A stretch of 64,000 nt of DNA from an uncultured Myxococcales bacterium (GCA_903929795.1 CAIYWC010000134.1:1-64000); one strand, 5' to 3'. Counted from the first letter of the stretch, positions 51,101 to 61,157 are shown. A program made the numbers and translations. Notes: generated from the letters alone by a model not told the origin.

Positions 51101-52546
51101 ATGGCCGAAACGGCCTTTCCCAGCCTGGAAATCCGCCGCGATTCGTTGACTCCGCATGGCGCGTTTGCCCAGGCCCAGGAGGCATTCCTGCGGCCGGATG
51201 CGCAGACCGTCCGCCAGCTGGACGACCTGCTGCGGCAGCACAACGTCGGCGTTGTCGCGCATTTCTACATGGACCCGGAGCTGCAAGGTGTGCTGTCTGC
51301 CTGCGCGTGGCCGCACATTCACATCTCGGATTCGCTGGTCATGGCGGATCGGGCGCTGCGGATGGCGCAATCAGGCGTGCGGGCGATTTGCGTCGCGGGT
51401 GTCGATTTCATGACCGAGAACGTCCGCGCCGTGCTGGACTACGGTGGCTTTTCGGCGATTCCTGTGTATCGGCTGGCGGTTGCGCCGATCGGCTGTTCGC
51501 TGGCGGCTTCCGCAGAGACGCCGGCGTACCGCGCGTTCCTGCAGCGGGCCGCCCGGACGCCGCGCTCGCTCCATGTCGTCTACATCAACACGAGCCTGCG
51601 CACCAAGGCTGAGGCGAACGCGCTGGTGCCGACGCTGACGTGCACGTCCGGCAACGTGGTGCAGACGATCTTGCAGGCCGCGGCGCAAATCGATGGCGTG
51701 CACATCTGGTTTGGCCCGGACACGTACATGGGTCACAACCTCCAGACGCTGCTGGCCGCCTACGCGCGCATGCCCGTGGATGCGATCCACGCGCTGCACC
51801 CCGCGCACACGGCGGCGACGCTGACGGCGCTGGCGGCCCGGTTTCACCCGTTTGAGCAGGGCAATTGCATTGTACACCACCTGTTTGGCCATGAAGTGGT
51901 GGCGCGGGTGCGGCGGGAGTTGCCGGACGCGCTGTACACCGCGCATCTGGAAGTGCCGGGCGAGATGTTCGCGCTGGCGGCGCAGGCGGAGCGCGAGGGC
52001 CGCGGCGTGGTGGGCTCGACGTCCAACATCTTGGAATTCATCGGCCAGCAGGTGGACGGCGCCGTGCTGCGACCCGGCGCGCAGCAGATCCAGGTGCTGC
52101 TGGGGACGGAAGCCGGGATGATCACGTCGATTGTTCGCGGCGTGCAGGCCCGGCTGGCGCGCTCGCACCGCGAGGATGTGGTGGTGGAAATTGTCTTTCC
52201 GGTGGCGGCGGAGGCGATCACGCGCACCGACGACGCGCTGGGCATCGTTCCGGGGGCGTCAGGCGAAGGCTGTTCGGTGGAAGGTGGCTGCGCGACGTGT
52301 CCGTACATGCGGATGAACCACCTGGACGGACTGATCGACGTCGTGCGCCGCATCGGCACTGGAGCGGACGACCTGGCAGGCTTCCTGCCGACAGCGAACC
52401 CGCCGGACGCGACGGGCCAGCCTGTGGCAGCGCGCGGCACGGTGCCGATCCTGCACATGCGCGCCTTTCAGGCTACCGGGCGCCTGCCGGACGCGCTGGT
52501 GGCTGCGGTCATCGGCGGCAATGCGCCTGAAACCTATCGAATTTAG
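51101..52546 (+). CDS. nadA: quinolinate synthase, long form
   Basis: 481 residues, longer than the usual 300-350. The enzyme joins iminoaspartate and dihydroxyacetone phosphate to quinolinate for NAD synthesis, using a 4Fe-4S cluster. The repeated NadA folds are visible: VVAHFYMDPELQ, HISDSLVMADRAL, VDFMTENVRA, and IGCSLAAS (C132), then LTCTSGN (C181), GPDTYMGHNL, TEAGMITSI, and a final CSVEGGCATCPYMRMN (C391, C397, C400). The start is set by GGAG seven bases upstream, inside repeat copy 1. No other NAD gene is adjacent. Confidence 0.85.
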   Translation: MAETAFPSLEIRRDSLTPHGAFAQAQEAFLRPDAQTVRQLDDLLRQHNVGVVAHFYMDPELQGVLSACAWPHIHISDSLVMADRALRMAQSGVRAICVAGVDFMTENVRAVLDYGGFSAIPVYRLAVAPIGCSLAASAETPAYRAFLQRAARTPRSLHVVYINTSLRTKAEANALVPTLTCTSGNVVQTILQAAAQIDGVHIWFGPDTYMGHNLQTLLAAYARMPVDAIHALHPAHTAATLTALAARFHPFEQGNCIVHHLFGHEVVARVRRELPDALYTAHLEVPGEMFALAAQAEREGRGVVGSTSNILEFIGQQVDGAVLRPGAQQIQVLLGTEAGMITSIVRGVQARLARSHREDVVVEIVFPVAAEAITRTDDALGIVPGASGEGCSVEGGCATCPYMRMNHLDGLIDVVRRIGTGADDLAGFLPTANPPDATGQPVAARGTVPILHMRAFQATGRLPDALVAAVIGGNAPETYRI

Positions 52547-52565
52547 TCGGAAAACCCAGCCCTGG

Positions 52566-54296
52566 TCAGCGCTTCGCCAGCGCGAGCTGCCACGCCGCCA
52601 TCAGCGTGCGCGTGTCCGGATAGGTCGTCCACGGCGGCCCCGGCCATTCCGGCACTTGCGGCACGCGAATTGCGCCACCCGCCGCCAGCTCCCGCGCCAG
52701 CGCGACCACCGCGTCCTGGCGCGTCAGCCCGGGCCACCCGGCCGCGAGCACGTCCGGTGTCGGCCGCAGCCGCAACGCGCGGGGCGGCCGCACGTCGAGG
52801 ATCAAGTCAAAGATCAGCGCCGGCCCCGGCGGCCCCTGGTCCACCGTCTGCACCACGCCCACCGCCACCGCCAGCAGCTGCCGCGGGTCCAGGCGCGTCG
52901 CGACGCCGTCCTCGTCGCGCAGCTGCAGCCCGTGCGCGTCGCGGCCAGCCAGCGTCCAGTAGGGCGTCGTCACCGGGTCATGCGGAATCTCCGTGCGCAG
53001 CGAGGCAAAACTGTCCACCGGCAGCGGCGCAACGGGTGCCTGGGCGGCCTGCGTGAACGCAACGGTCGGCTCCGGACGCGGCGCGATGGCCGCCCGTCCG
53101 GCGGCCGGCGATGGCGCGGGCAGCGGCGCGATCGCGTCGGGCACCCGGGCCGGTAACACCGGTTCATCCTTGGCAAAACGCGCCCAGCCGCCGTCGGCGT
53201 CCAGCGGCACCGGCTCGGGCAGCGCGGCAGAGAGCGGCTTGAGCGGCGGCAGGTCGTCAAAGCGCGGTAGATCGTCGTACCGCGGCAGATCATCGGTCGG
53301 TAGCGGCGCCGAAGGTGCGTCGTCAAACATCGGCGCGTGCGGCGTCGGCGTCGGCCGCGACAGGTCCAGCTGTGGCGCGTGGTCGTCGTGCGGTGCGGCC
53401 GGCGGCGCGATCACGGACTTGACCCAGTTTGGCTCGGCGGCAACCGGCGTCGGCGCCTCGGGCTGATTCTCGCGCCAGCCTTGCCAGCGGGCCAGCGCTC
53501 CGACGGCAATGCCAGCACCAAAACCTGCGAATTCCGCGGCGGAATCCGCAGGAGTCCGGCCATCGGTCAGCGCGAGAACGGCGATGTGGGCAACCAGCCA
53601 AAAGACCGCCACGCTCCACGCCGGCGCGGAAAATCGCCGCGGGCCGCCCAGGCTGACGAACAGGTATTGGATGTGCCGCTTGCCGAACGTCACCGCGAAC
53701 GCGCCCAGACACGCCGCCGAAATCGCATTGCCGCCCGCCAGCGGTTCGGCGCCAACCAGCGCGTTCTTGCGATAGGCCACCGCGGCGATGACCGACGCGA
53801 ACACCCAGAACGCGGCAAACCGGTCGCGGCCCCAGCGGTCCTCCAGGAACGAACCCAGCACGAACACGAGCAGCAGCAGCCCAACCAACGCCGCGGGAAT
53901 ATTGGGAAATGCCAGGCCGTGCGTCAGCGTGCCCACTTGCAGCAGGCCCTTGTCCGGGCGCTCAAGCCACAGCGGCTGGTTGACCGCGCGCTCGGCCATC
54001 GCGTCGATGCACAGCGTCGCCAACTTGCGGGAATCGCCCGGCTCGCGCGCCGGGTGCGGCAGCCTGGGGTCATCGGCCGGCGGCGGCGTCAGGTACTGCG
54101 CGCAGGCGTCGGTCGGCTCCAGATCCGGGTGGTCGTGCCAGTACGCGTTGACGTTCTCAAACCAGGTGCCGTTGCGCGTCAAGTGATCGTGCCAAGCCAC
54201 CGAGCCGCTGATTCCCACCGTCAACACCGCAAGCGTGAACGTGACGAGCGGCCAGCGCGCCACCCGTGTGTCATCGATGCCGATTGGCAACACCAT
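52566..54296 (-). CDS. rhomboid-like membrane protein lacking catalytic residues
   Basis: 576 residues. The N-terminal 300 residues hold about seven hydrophobic segments of a rhomboid fold: an early helix, a soluble loop, FPNIPAALVGLLLLVFVLGSF, then the helix starting at AGGNAISAACLGAF and a last helix AAEFAGFGAGIAVG. In active rhomboids these last two carry the Ser of GxSG and the His of AHxxGF; here the positions read GGN and AEF, so protease activity is unlikely. The C-terminal 270 residues are Pro/Asp-rich and then folded. GGGAGG precedes ATG 54296. It may act as a pseudoprotease in membrane-protein handling. Confidence 0.7.
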   Translation of the reverse strand: MVLPIGIDDTRVARWPLVTFTLAVLTVGISGSVAWHDHLTRNGTWFENVNAYWHDHPDLEPTDACAQYLTPPPADDPRLPHPAREPGDSRKLATLCIDAMAERAVNQPLWLERPDKGLLQVGTLTHGLAFPNIPAALVGLLLLVFVLGSFLEDRWGRDRFAAFWVFASVIAAVAYRKNALVGAEPLAGGNAISAACLGAFAVTFGKRHIQYLFVSLGGPRRFSAPAWSVAVFWLVAHIAVLALTDGRTPADSAAEFAGFGAGIAVGALARWQGWRENQPEAPTPVAAEPNWVKSVIAPPAAPHDDHAPQLDLSRPTPTPHAPMFDDAPSAPLPTDDLPRYDDLPRFDDLPPLKPLSAALPEPVPLDADGGWARFAKDEPVLPARVPDAIAPLPAPSPAAGRAAIAPRPEPTVAFTQAAQAPVAPLPVDSFASLRTEIPHDPVTTPYWTLAGRDAHGLQLRDEDGVATRLDPRQLLAVAVGVVQTVDQGPPGPALIFDLILDVRPPRALRLRPTPDVLAAGWPGLTRQDAVVALARELAAGGAIRVPQVPEWPGPPWTTYPDTRTLMAAWQLALAKR

Positions 54297-54450
54297 CGCG
54301 CCTCCCCAGCCGGTGTGCAGCGTACCCGCCGAGCCCGTTTGCCGCAAGCAACTTGGCGGCCCCGGATCCGCCGCTTCTGGCGCATTTCGGCGTCGCCGCG
54401 CCGAAATCGACCCTCGACGACCGCGAAGGTCGCCTTCGGGTCAATTTCGT

Positions 54451-54590
54451 CTAAACATGCTGACCTATGTCCAACACCAAATTCTTCCGGTCAGACCTGT
54501 TGCATTTCGGACTGGATCCACGAGCGTGCACCTCCGGGGGCACGCCGCGGATGAAAGAGCTTTGATCTCGAACTTCGGTCGGAGTGCATA
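54451..54590 (+). repeat. 140-base intergenic repeat, copy 2
   Basis: Starts CTAAAC and ends GGAGTGCATA. By hand, 103 of 140 bases match copy 3 and 97 match copy 1, with no gap needed. It lies between the starts and ends of two minus-strand genes and drives no obvious reading frame. Its frame corresponding to nadA's start reads ATAG instead of ATG. Confidence 0.8.
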
Positions 54591-54657
54591 GCTTCTTGAA
54601 CTGCATCCAGAATCGGCGGCCCGGGCGCAAATCGGGGGTGGCTTCTGGCGGCGACCG

Positions 54658-56976
54658 CTACGGCGCCACCACAACAAGCGGGCAGAGCTGCCGGTCAAAC
54701 GACCGCTCGCCGAGCTTGTCGAATTTCACCTCGACCAGCCCCGACAGGCTCGCCGTCACCGTGCCCATCCCGTAACGCGGATGGCGCACGCGCTGGCCCA
54801 CTGGAAACGGCAAATCACACGCCGCGTCAAGCGGTTGCAACGGCGGCTCCGGCGCGGGCGGCCCATCCTGCCAGTCCACCGTGTGCAGCGGCAGCTGGTA
54901 GAGGTACGGGCTCGCCACCGGCGCCGCCTGCGGGTGCGCGGGCTGGTTGTGGTAGCTCAACTCCACGGAATCCTTGGCGCGCGTCAGTCCGACAAACAGC
55001 AGCCGCCGCTCCTCGGCCTCCACGTCCGCGTCGCCCCACGCCGACTGCATCGGAATCACGCCCTGGTTGACTCCGCTGACGAAAACATGCCGAAACTCAA
55101 GACCTTTTGCCGCATGCAGCGTCAGCAGCGCGACCGCGTCCAGCGCCGGGTCCGCGGTCTCGCCCAGCGCATTCAGCCCGCCCATCGCCAGCAGGTCCAG
55201 CGCGCTGCGCCAGCCTTCCAGCCCGGTCTGGCCGTGCGCCAGCTGCCAGCGCACCAGCCGGTCCAGCAGCATCCGGGCGTCCGCCACATCGCTCTCGTGG
55301 CGCGCTGACGTCGGCCGCAGCAGCTCCGCCAGCGCCAGGTGGTCAAACAGCTGCGGTTCCAGGCCGTCCAGCGGTTGCGCCGTCAGCCATTCCGGCAGCG
55401 CCAGCCACCGGTCCAGCTGCACCTGCGCGAACGCCCGGTCGCGCGTCGCCGACTTCTGCTGCAGAAACGCCCGCACCGCCGGCATCCCCGTCAGCGCCTT
55501 CTTGGCGGCAAAGGCCCGAAAACTCGCCTGGTTCCATTGGCGATTGGCCAGCACGCCGAACTGCGGGTGCACAAGCAGCGCCCGCGCCGCGTCCAGCTCC
55601 GGCGTCCCCAGCGCCAGCCGCAGCACGCCCAGCAGCCACGCCACCGCCGGCCGCTCGTCCAGCCCCGCGCGCGCGGGCTCCACGCACGGCACGCCTGCGC
55701 GCGTCAGCGTCTCGTGCATCGCCTGCGCCTGGCGCCGCATCCGGAACAGCACCGCAATCTCGCGCAGCATCGCCCCACCCGCCTGCAGCTGGCGGATCCG
55801 CTGCGCCAGATACAGCCCTTCCATGTGGCTGTTGTGGTGCCGCCGAATGACGATTTTGCGCCCCTCGCCGCGCTGGCTGAGCAGCGGCGATCGCGCGCCT
55901 TGCCAGCCGAGGATCGCCTGCGCTCCGGCCAAAATCTCCTGCGTTGACCGGTAGTTGACCGGCAGTTCGTAGCGCACGCAGGCCAGCCGCGCCTCGATGT
56001 CGTCAAACAGCCGCGGCGAGCTCCCGCGCCAGGCGTAGATGACCTGATGCGGATCGCCGACCGCGAAGAACCGCGCCGCCGCATGAGGCTGGGTGTCGCG
56101 CAGCGCCAGGAGAAAGGCCAACTCGCGCGGATCGCAGTCCTGGAACTCATCCACGACCAGCCACAGCGGCGGCTCCGCCAGCGGATGCTCCTGCAGCAGC
56201 CACGTCGCCGCCTCCAACAAGTCGCTGAAATCAAGGACATTATGCTGCTTTTTGGCCGCCGTCAGCAGCCGGGCCAGCTCCGCGAGGTCGTCGTCGCTCT
56301 TCATCGCGCCGATGCGCGGCTTGCCCTGGCGCAGCGCCTCGAACCGCTGCGGTAGCCGATTCAGGTAGCGAATCGTCAGCTTGTGCTCGGCGATCAGCTT
56401 GTGGCACAGCGCCACGCGCGCGGTCTCGTCCAGTACGGCAAAATCCGCCCGCCAGCCCAGCTCTGCCACCGGCAGCGCCCCGCGCAGCAGCGCCCGCGCC
56501 ACGCCGTGAAACGTGCCCGTCAGCCAGAACGCCTGGGGCGGCAGCGGCACACCTGTCTCCGATGCAAGCGCCTCAATTCGCGCGCGAATCTCGCCCGCTG
56601 CCTTGTGCGTGAACGTCAGCACCGCCAGCCGCTCCATCGGCACGCCTTGCACGAGGTGCAGCCATAGGACCTTGTGCACCAGCACGGCGGTCTTGCCGCT
56701 GCCGACCTGCGCGCGGACAAGCGCCGCCGAGTCGTCGCCCAAAACTGCCTGCAGCTGCTCAGGATTCAGCCGAAGCAGGCTCGCGTGCAGGCGCGGATGC
56801 GTCTGCGCGGTGGCGTCCAGGCGTGCCAGTGTGTGCGCCGACAACGGGGACGGCGTCACCGGTGGCGAAACGTCCAGCGGCGCAAAAAGCGACGTCGCGT
56901 CCGGGAGCGGCAGCTGTGGCTCAGCCCGGCGTTGGCGCTGGTGATCGCGCAGGTTTCGTCGCAACTCGCGCAACAT
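54658..56976 (-). CDS. UvrD/Rep-type superfamily-1A DNA helicase
   Basis: 772 residues. The Q motif LNPEQLQAV (70-78) is followed by Walker A AQVGSGKTA (89-97), VLTFTHKAAGEI, VVDEFQDCDP, LPVNYRST, LTLHAAKGLEF and LLFVGLTRAKD, the full SF1A set. A 50-residue N-terminal extension is Pro-rich. The C-terminus holds VGQRVRHPRYGMGTV, a small SH3-like module found at the end of PcrA/UvrD proteins. GGAAG lies before ATG 56976, 21 bases after the patatin stop. It unwinds DNA 3' to 5' in repair or replication restart. Confidence 0.9.
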   Translation of the reverse strand: MLRELRRNLRDHQRQRRAEPQLPLPDATSLFAPLDVSPPVTPSPLSAHTLARLDATAQTHPRLHASLLRLNPEQLQAVLGDDSAALVRAQVGSGKTAVLVHKVLWLHLVQGVPMERLAVLTFTHKAAGEIRARIEALASETGVPLPPQAFWLTGTFHGVARALLRGALPVAELGWRADFAVLDETARVALCHKLIAEHKLTIRYLNRLPQRFEALRQGKPRIGAMKSDDDLAELARLLTAAKKQHNVLDFSDLLEAATWLLQEHPLAEPPLWLVVDEFQDCDPRELAFLLALRDTQPHAAARFFAVGDPHQVIYAWRGSSPRLFDDIEARLACVRYELPVNYRSTQEILAGAQAILGWQGARSPLLSQRGEGRKIVIRRHHNSHMEGLYLAQRIRQLQAGGAMLREIAVLFRMRRQAQAMHETLTRAGVPCVEPARAGLDERPAVAWLLGVLRLALGTPELDAARALLVHPQFGVLANRQWNQASFRAFAAKKALTGMPAVRAFLQQKSATRDRAFAQVQLDRWLALPEWLTAQPLDGLEPQLFDHLALAELLRPTSARHESDVADARMLLDRLVRWQLAHGQTGLEGWRSALDLLAMGGLNALGETADPALDAVALLTLHAAKGLEFRHVFVSGVNQGVIPMQSAWGDADVEAEERRLLFVGLTRAKDSVELSYHNQPAHPQAAPVASPYLYQLPLHTVDWQDGPPAPEPPLQPLDAACDLPFPVGQRVRHPRYGMGTVTASLSGLVEVKFDKLGERSFDRQLCPLVVVAP

Positions 56977-56997
56977 TCTGGCTTCCGGGCGCGGCGA

Positions 56998-58167
56998 TCA
57001 GCCGGCAAAAAACGCTTCAATGGCTGAACGTTGCGCGAGCGCGTCGGCGCGGCCCAGCTCCAGCAGCGGCACGGTGTAGGCCGGATCAAACGACAGGTAA
57101 GACAGCAGGTCGCCGCCGCTGTCGTCTGATGCGCCGATTCCGCGCAGCAAGTGCCTCAAAAAACTTGGAAAATTCGCAAGCTGGTCCGACGCCAGCGCGC
57201 CGAGATCCCGCGACGGCCGGATCATCAGGATCGGCACGACATGCAGCGGCGAGATTTGGTGGCGCTTTTGCTCGTCTGTCAACAGACCGACGGTGCCGTT
57301 GATGCGCGTCATGCGCTCGGCGTCGGCTTCCAGGCTGTCCAAAAATGCGGCGTTCAACATCGTGCCGCCGATGTCGGCTAGCGTGACCCCGGGCATGCGG
57401 TTGCCCTCGTTCAGCTCGCGCACTTGCTGGTCGGGCCGCTGGTAGCGCACGCCAATTGCCAGCACGCTTGAGGCGCCGAGGTGGATCGCCGGGCTCAGCG
57501 GCGCCGTCATCCGCACGCCGCCGTCGCCGTACCAGCACGCGCCAACGCGGACCGGCGGAAACAGGATCGGGATCGCCGCGGACGCGAGGACGTGCTGCAG
57601 CTCGATCGGCGTCCGCTGGCCCATGCGCGCCGTCCGCGCCCAGGGCTGCACGTCGGGCGCCGCGTCGAAAAACGTGATGGCCGTACCGCTGGCGTAGGAA
57701 GTCGCCGTGACCGCAACACCGCGCAACGTGCCGGTGTGGATGTGGTGACGGATGGCCTCCGCGTCGATCTGTTCGCGCAGGAAATCGCGCAACGGGGTCG
57801 CGTCGATCAGGTGCGTCGCCATGCGCTTGGCGCCGCCGCCGCCGCCCAGGCCGAGGTCAAAGACCCAGCGCAGGCCAAGCTTGGAGAGCGAGCCGAAGTC
57901 CGTGCGAATCACGTTTTCCAAGCGCAAGTTGCGCCACACGTCCCAGAGTCCTGCGGCGGCGTCGCCAAAGCGGGCGCCGGACGCGGCGGTGTAGGTCGCG
58001 TTGATGGCGCCGGCGGAGATGCCCGTGAGCACGCGGAAAGGGCCGCGGTTGGCTTCATCGCCGAGCACGTCCGCCAGCCCGCGCAGGACGCCGGCTTGAT
58101 AGGCTCCGCGCGCGCCACCGCCGCTCAGGACGAGACCGCAGCCGCCGGGCATGGATGACTGTCGCAT
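56998..58167 (-). CDS. patatin-like phospholipase
   Basis: 389 residues. The oxyanion loop LSGGGARGAYQ (residues 14-24), nucleophile elbow GISAG (48-52) and catalytic DGG in WYGDGGVR give a complete Ser-Asp dyad. Patatins hydrolyse acyl esters of membrane lipids. There is no signal peptide. GGAGG precedes ATG 58167, 26 bases after the upstream helicase, and the next helicase starts 21 bases downstream, so it sits inside a helicase operon, an unusual neighbourhood. Confidence 0.9.
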   Translation of the reverse strand: MRQSSMPGGCGLVLSGGGARGAYQAGVLRGLADVLGDEANRGPFRVLTGISAGAINATYTAASGARFGDAAAGLWDVWRNLRLENVIRTDFGSLSKLGLRWVFDLGLGGGGGAKRMATHLIDATPLRDFLREQIDAEAIRHHIHTGTLRGVAVTATSYASGTAITFFDAAPDVQPWARTARMGQRTPIELQHVLASAAIPILFPPVRVGACWYGDGGVRMTAPLSPAIHLGASSVLAIGVRYQRPDQQVRELNEGNRMPGVTLADIGGTMLNAAFLDSLEADAERMTRINGTVGLLTDEQKRHQISPLHVVPILMIRPSRDLGALASDQLANFPSFLRHLLRGIGASDDSGGDLLSYLSFDPAYTVPLLELGRADALAQRSAIEAFFAG

Positions 58168-58193
58168 GGGCGAGCCTCCTTCGCGCCGGGGCG

Positions 58194-60980
58194 TCAGTTG
58201 ATCGACGCGTCACCCGGCAACACGATCGTTCCCGGCGGCACGGCCGTATCGGACGACGAAATGAAGCCGCTGGCCAGATTTTCGTTGCCTTCGCGCTCCG
58301 TATGGCTGCCGTCGCGCGTCAAGTCGTCGTGGCGGCGGTGCAGCTTGATGGCCTTGAGCAGCGCCTTTTCGCGGTCCTCGGAAGACACTTCGACGTGGAG
58401 CCGCCACGGCACCGGCACCGCCACCTGCGACGCGATCGCGTTCATGACCCGCTGCTTGGTGCGCTCCATCGCCAGCCAATCGGCCAGCCCGGGGCTCGCC
58501 ACCTCGACGATCAGCAGGTCGTCGGACGCCTTGACATCGCGTACCTGCGCCAGGATCTCCGCGCCAAACGCCTGCGCCTCCTGTAGCCGCGCGACCACGT
58601 CCGCCCAGCGCGCGCGCAGGTCCGCCCACGCGATCGGCGCACGCACCTGCGCCAGGGGCGGCGAACCGGGCATGGCCAGCCGCGCGTCTTCCGGCGGCGC
58701 CGTGATCTCGGTCAGGTTGCGCAGCGCCCACAGGATGAGCCGCCGATTGCGCGTGTAGTCGCCCACGCACGCCGGGCAGCCGTTTTTGCAGCGGCAATGC
58801 GCCACGAGGTCCCGTGCGTCTGCCAGCACCGCGTCGCGGAAATCAAAGGCCTTGGCCGCGTAGCCCAGCCCGCCGGGATGGCTGTCGTACAACACAAGTG
58901 CCGTCACGGTTTTACCAGTTATTTCATCAACATAGTGAAAGCTCGTCCCGCGCATGTCCGACTGTTCCGCCATCGTCCGCAGCCGCGCGCACGCCAGCAC
59001 CGCCTGCACCATGCCCGCCAGCGCGTCCTGTTTTTGCTTGCCCAGCACCGCCAGCACCGGCTCCGGCACGGAAATCCACAGCGCCTCGGTCTCCAGATGC
59101 AGCCGCAGCGGCTCGTGCAGCGACTCGTAGCCCAGGTTCTGGTGGTTGTGGAATTCCAGCATCTTGTAGCCCACGATCGCGTCGTCCACGGCAATGTCGC
59201 CAAAATACGCGCTACTGCGCGGCACCTCGGGCGAGGTCGGCGCCAGCGCCTTGTCCTCCTGAGTCAGCAGCACCTCGATGTGCGTCCGGACGTCCGGCTG
59301 CGTGTAGAAATTTTGCTCCACCGGCACGACGGTCGCGACGTGCGCCACCAAATCCAGCGTTTCCACTTGGTATTGCACGCCGTCGTGCAGGTACACGGCG
59401 CGCGTATGCGCCTCGCGGTAGACCTGCGGCCGGTCCATCTCGGTGATCGTCTTGCCAGTCAAGCGGTTGACGACCTTGAAGCGGTCCGGATCGATGTTGC
59501 GCAAACTGAAATCGCCCGCCGGAAATGGCCCGCCCGCCCAGTGCCAAGCGCCGTGCACATCACGAATTTCACCGGCTTTTTTCAGCACCGGCAGGATCTC
59601 GCCCAGATCCGGGAACGTCGCGGCGTCGTCCAGCGTCAGCGGCAGCTCCGCCGCGGCGGCGCGCACGTGCGCAAGCTGAATCGCCAGGTTGTCGCGGTCC
59701 ACCACCGCGTGCTCCGCCGCTTGGCCGGTCAGCCAATCCGGGTTCTGCGCGATGTACTGGTCCGACGGCGAAACCGCGAGCATCACGATCGCGTACGACA
59801 CGTCGCCACGCCGCCCCGCGCGGCCGATCTGCTGCCAAAAGCTCGCGCGCGTGCCGGGAAAACCGCCCTGCACGACGATCTCCAACGCGCCGATGTCGAT
59901 GCCCAGCTCCAGCGCGTTCGTGGAAATCACGCCCAGCAACCGGCCGTCCGTCAGCTGCTTTTCGACCTTGCGCCGCTCCTCGGGCGTATAGCCGCCGCGA
60001 TAGCCCGCCAGCAGGTACGCCTCGTCGTGGCCCGCGACGTCTTTCATGCGGTCGCGCGACTCCTTGAGCACGATTTCGGTCTCCTTGCGCGACCGGCAAA
60101 ACGCGATGGTCCGCATGCGTTTCTCCAGCAAATACGGCACCAACAGCGCCATTTCAGTGGTCACCGGCTTGCGCTGATCGTTGCCGAGCAGCGGCGGCTG
60201 CCAGAAGTAAATGATCTTGCCGCCCGATGGCGAGCCGTCCTGATCCACAAGCCGGAACGGCAAATGGCAAATTGTTTCCGCATGTTCGCGCGCGTTGGCG
60301 ATCGTCGCGGAGCTGGCCAGTACTTGCGGCCGCGAGCCGTAGTGTCGGCAGATCCGCCAGAGCCGACGCAGCAAGTTGGCCGTGTGCGAGCCGCCCGCCC
60401 CGCGCCACGCGTGGAGTTCGTCAATGACGACGTAGCGCAAGTTACGGAAAATATGGCTGTATCCTTGCCGGCCGTGGTTGGGCAGCAGCGCGGCATTGAG
60501 CATGTCCGGGTTGGTCAGCACGAGGTGGCAGCGGTCGCGGATGCGCGTACGCTCCGCCGGCGGCGTGTCGCCGTCATAAACGCCCGCCTCAATGCGTTTG
60601 CCGGACAGCTGGTCGATCAGTTCCAGCACGCCGCGCAACTGGTCCTGGGACAGCGCCTTGGTGGGAAAAATCAGCAGCGCGCGGGTCGTCGGGTCGTCCA
60701 GCACGGCCTGGATCACCGGCAGCAGGTAGGCCAGTGATTTGCCGGACGCAGTGCCCGTCGTCAGCACCGCGTTTTCGCCGGCTTGGGCCGCCTCAAACGT
60801 CTCCGCCTGGTGGCAGTAGAGCTGAGTAATCCCGCGCATCTCCATGGCTTTTTGCAGCGACGGGTGCAGCCCAGCTGGAAACGGCGCGTAGCGGGACGGC
60901 CGCGGCGGGATCTCGCGCGTGGCGATGATGCGGTCCTGGAAGCGGGCAAGTGGCAGCTTTCGAGCGTCGGATGGCAGCAT
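58194..60980 (-). CDS. MrfA/Hrq1-like superfamily-2 DNA helicase with C-terminal zinc cluster
   Basis: 928 residues. Walker A is TGTASGKS (75-82), motif II DELH (187-190), followed by SSATIANAREH and ELGIDIGALEIV and QQIGRAGRRGD. The C-terminal DUF1998-type region holds HCRCKNGCPACVGD, the four-Cys zinc site. This is the layout of MrfA (YprA) and Hrq1 helicases, which act on DNA cross-links and other lesions with 3' to 5' polarity. First gene of a three-gene operon with patatin and UvrD-like genes. The last 150 residues are extra and beta-rich. Confidence 0.9.
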   Translation of the reverse strand: MLPSDARKLPLARFQDRIIATREIPPRPSRYAPFPAGLHPSLQKAMEMRGITQLYCHQAETFEAAQAGENAVLTTGTASGKSLAYLLPVIQAVLDDPTTRALLIFPTKALSQDQLRGVLELIDQLSGKRIEAGVYDGDTPPAERTRIRDRCHLVLTNPDMLNAALLPNHGRQGYSHIFRNLRYVVIDELHAWRGAGGSHTANLLRRLWRICRHYGSRPQVLASSATIANAREHAETICHLPFRLVDQDGSPSGGKIIYFWQPPLLGNDQRKPVTTEMALLVPYLLEKRMRTIAFCRSRKETEIVLKESRDRMKDVAGHDEAYLLAGYRGGYTPEERRKVEKQLTDGRLLGVISTNALELGIDIGALEIVVQGGFPGTRASFWQQIGRAGRRGDVSYAIVMLAVSPSDQYIAQNPDWLTGQAAEHAVVDRDNLAIQLAHVRAAAAELPLTLDDAATFPDLGEILPVLKKAGEIRDVHGAWHWAGGPFPAGDFSLRNIDPDRFKVVNRLTGKTITEMDRPQVYREAHTRAVYLHDGVQYQVETLDLVAHVATVVPVEQNFYTQPDVRTHIEVLLTQEDKALAPTSPEVPRSSAYFGDIAVDDAIVGYKMLEFHNHQNLGYESLHEPLRLHLETEALWISVPEPVLAVLGKQKQDALAGMVQAVLACARLRTMAEQSDMRGTSFHYVDEITGKTVTALVLYDSHPGGLGYAAKAFDFRDAVLADARDLVAHCRCKNGCPACVGDYTRNRRLILWALRNLTEITAPPEDARLAMPGSPPLAQVRAPIAWADLRARWADVVARLQEAQAFGAEILAQVRDVKASDDLLIVEVASPGLADWLAMERTKQRVMNAIASQVAVPVPWRLHVEVSSEDREKALLKAIKLHRRHDDLTRDGSHTEREGNENLASGFISSSDTAVPPGTIVLPGDASIN

Positions 60981-61157
60981 GGCAGGCTCGCGACCCCGCG
61001 CGGGGTAGGGCGAGAATAGCGGATGCTGAACAGATGTCCAGTGGTTGGGGATGCGGGGCGTGGATCCAATTGGATTCGCCGGATCGCGTTGCGGGGCCGC
61101 GTGGACGACGCGGCGTGAACGGGCGCAAAGCAGCTGAATTCAGGCGAAATACCGCGC

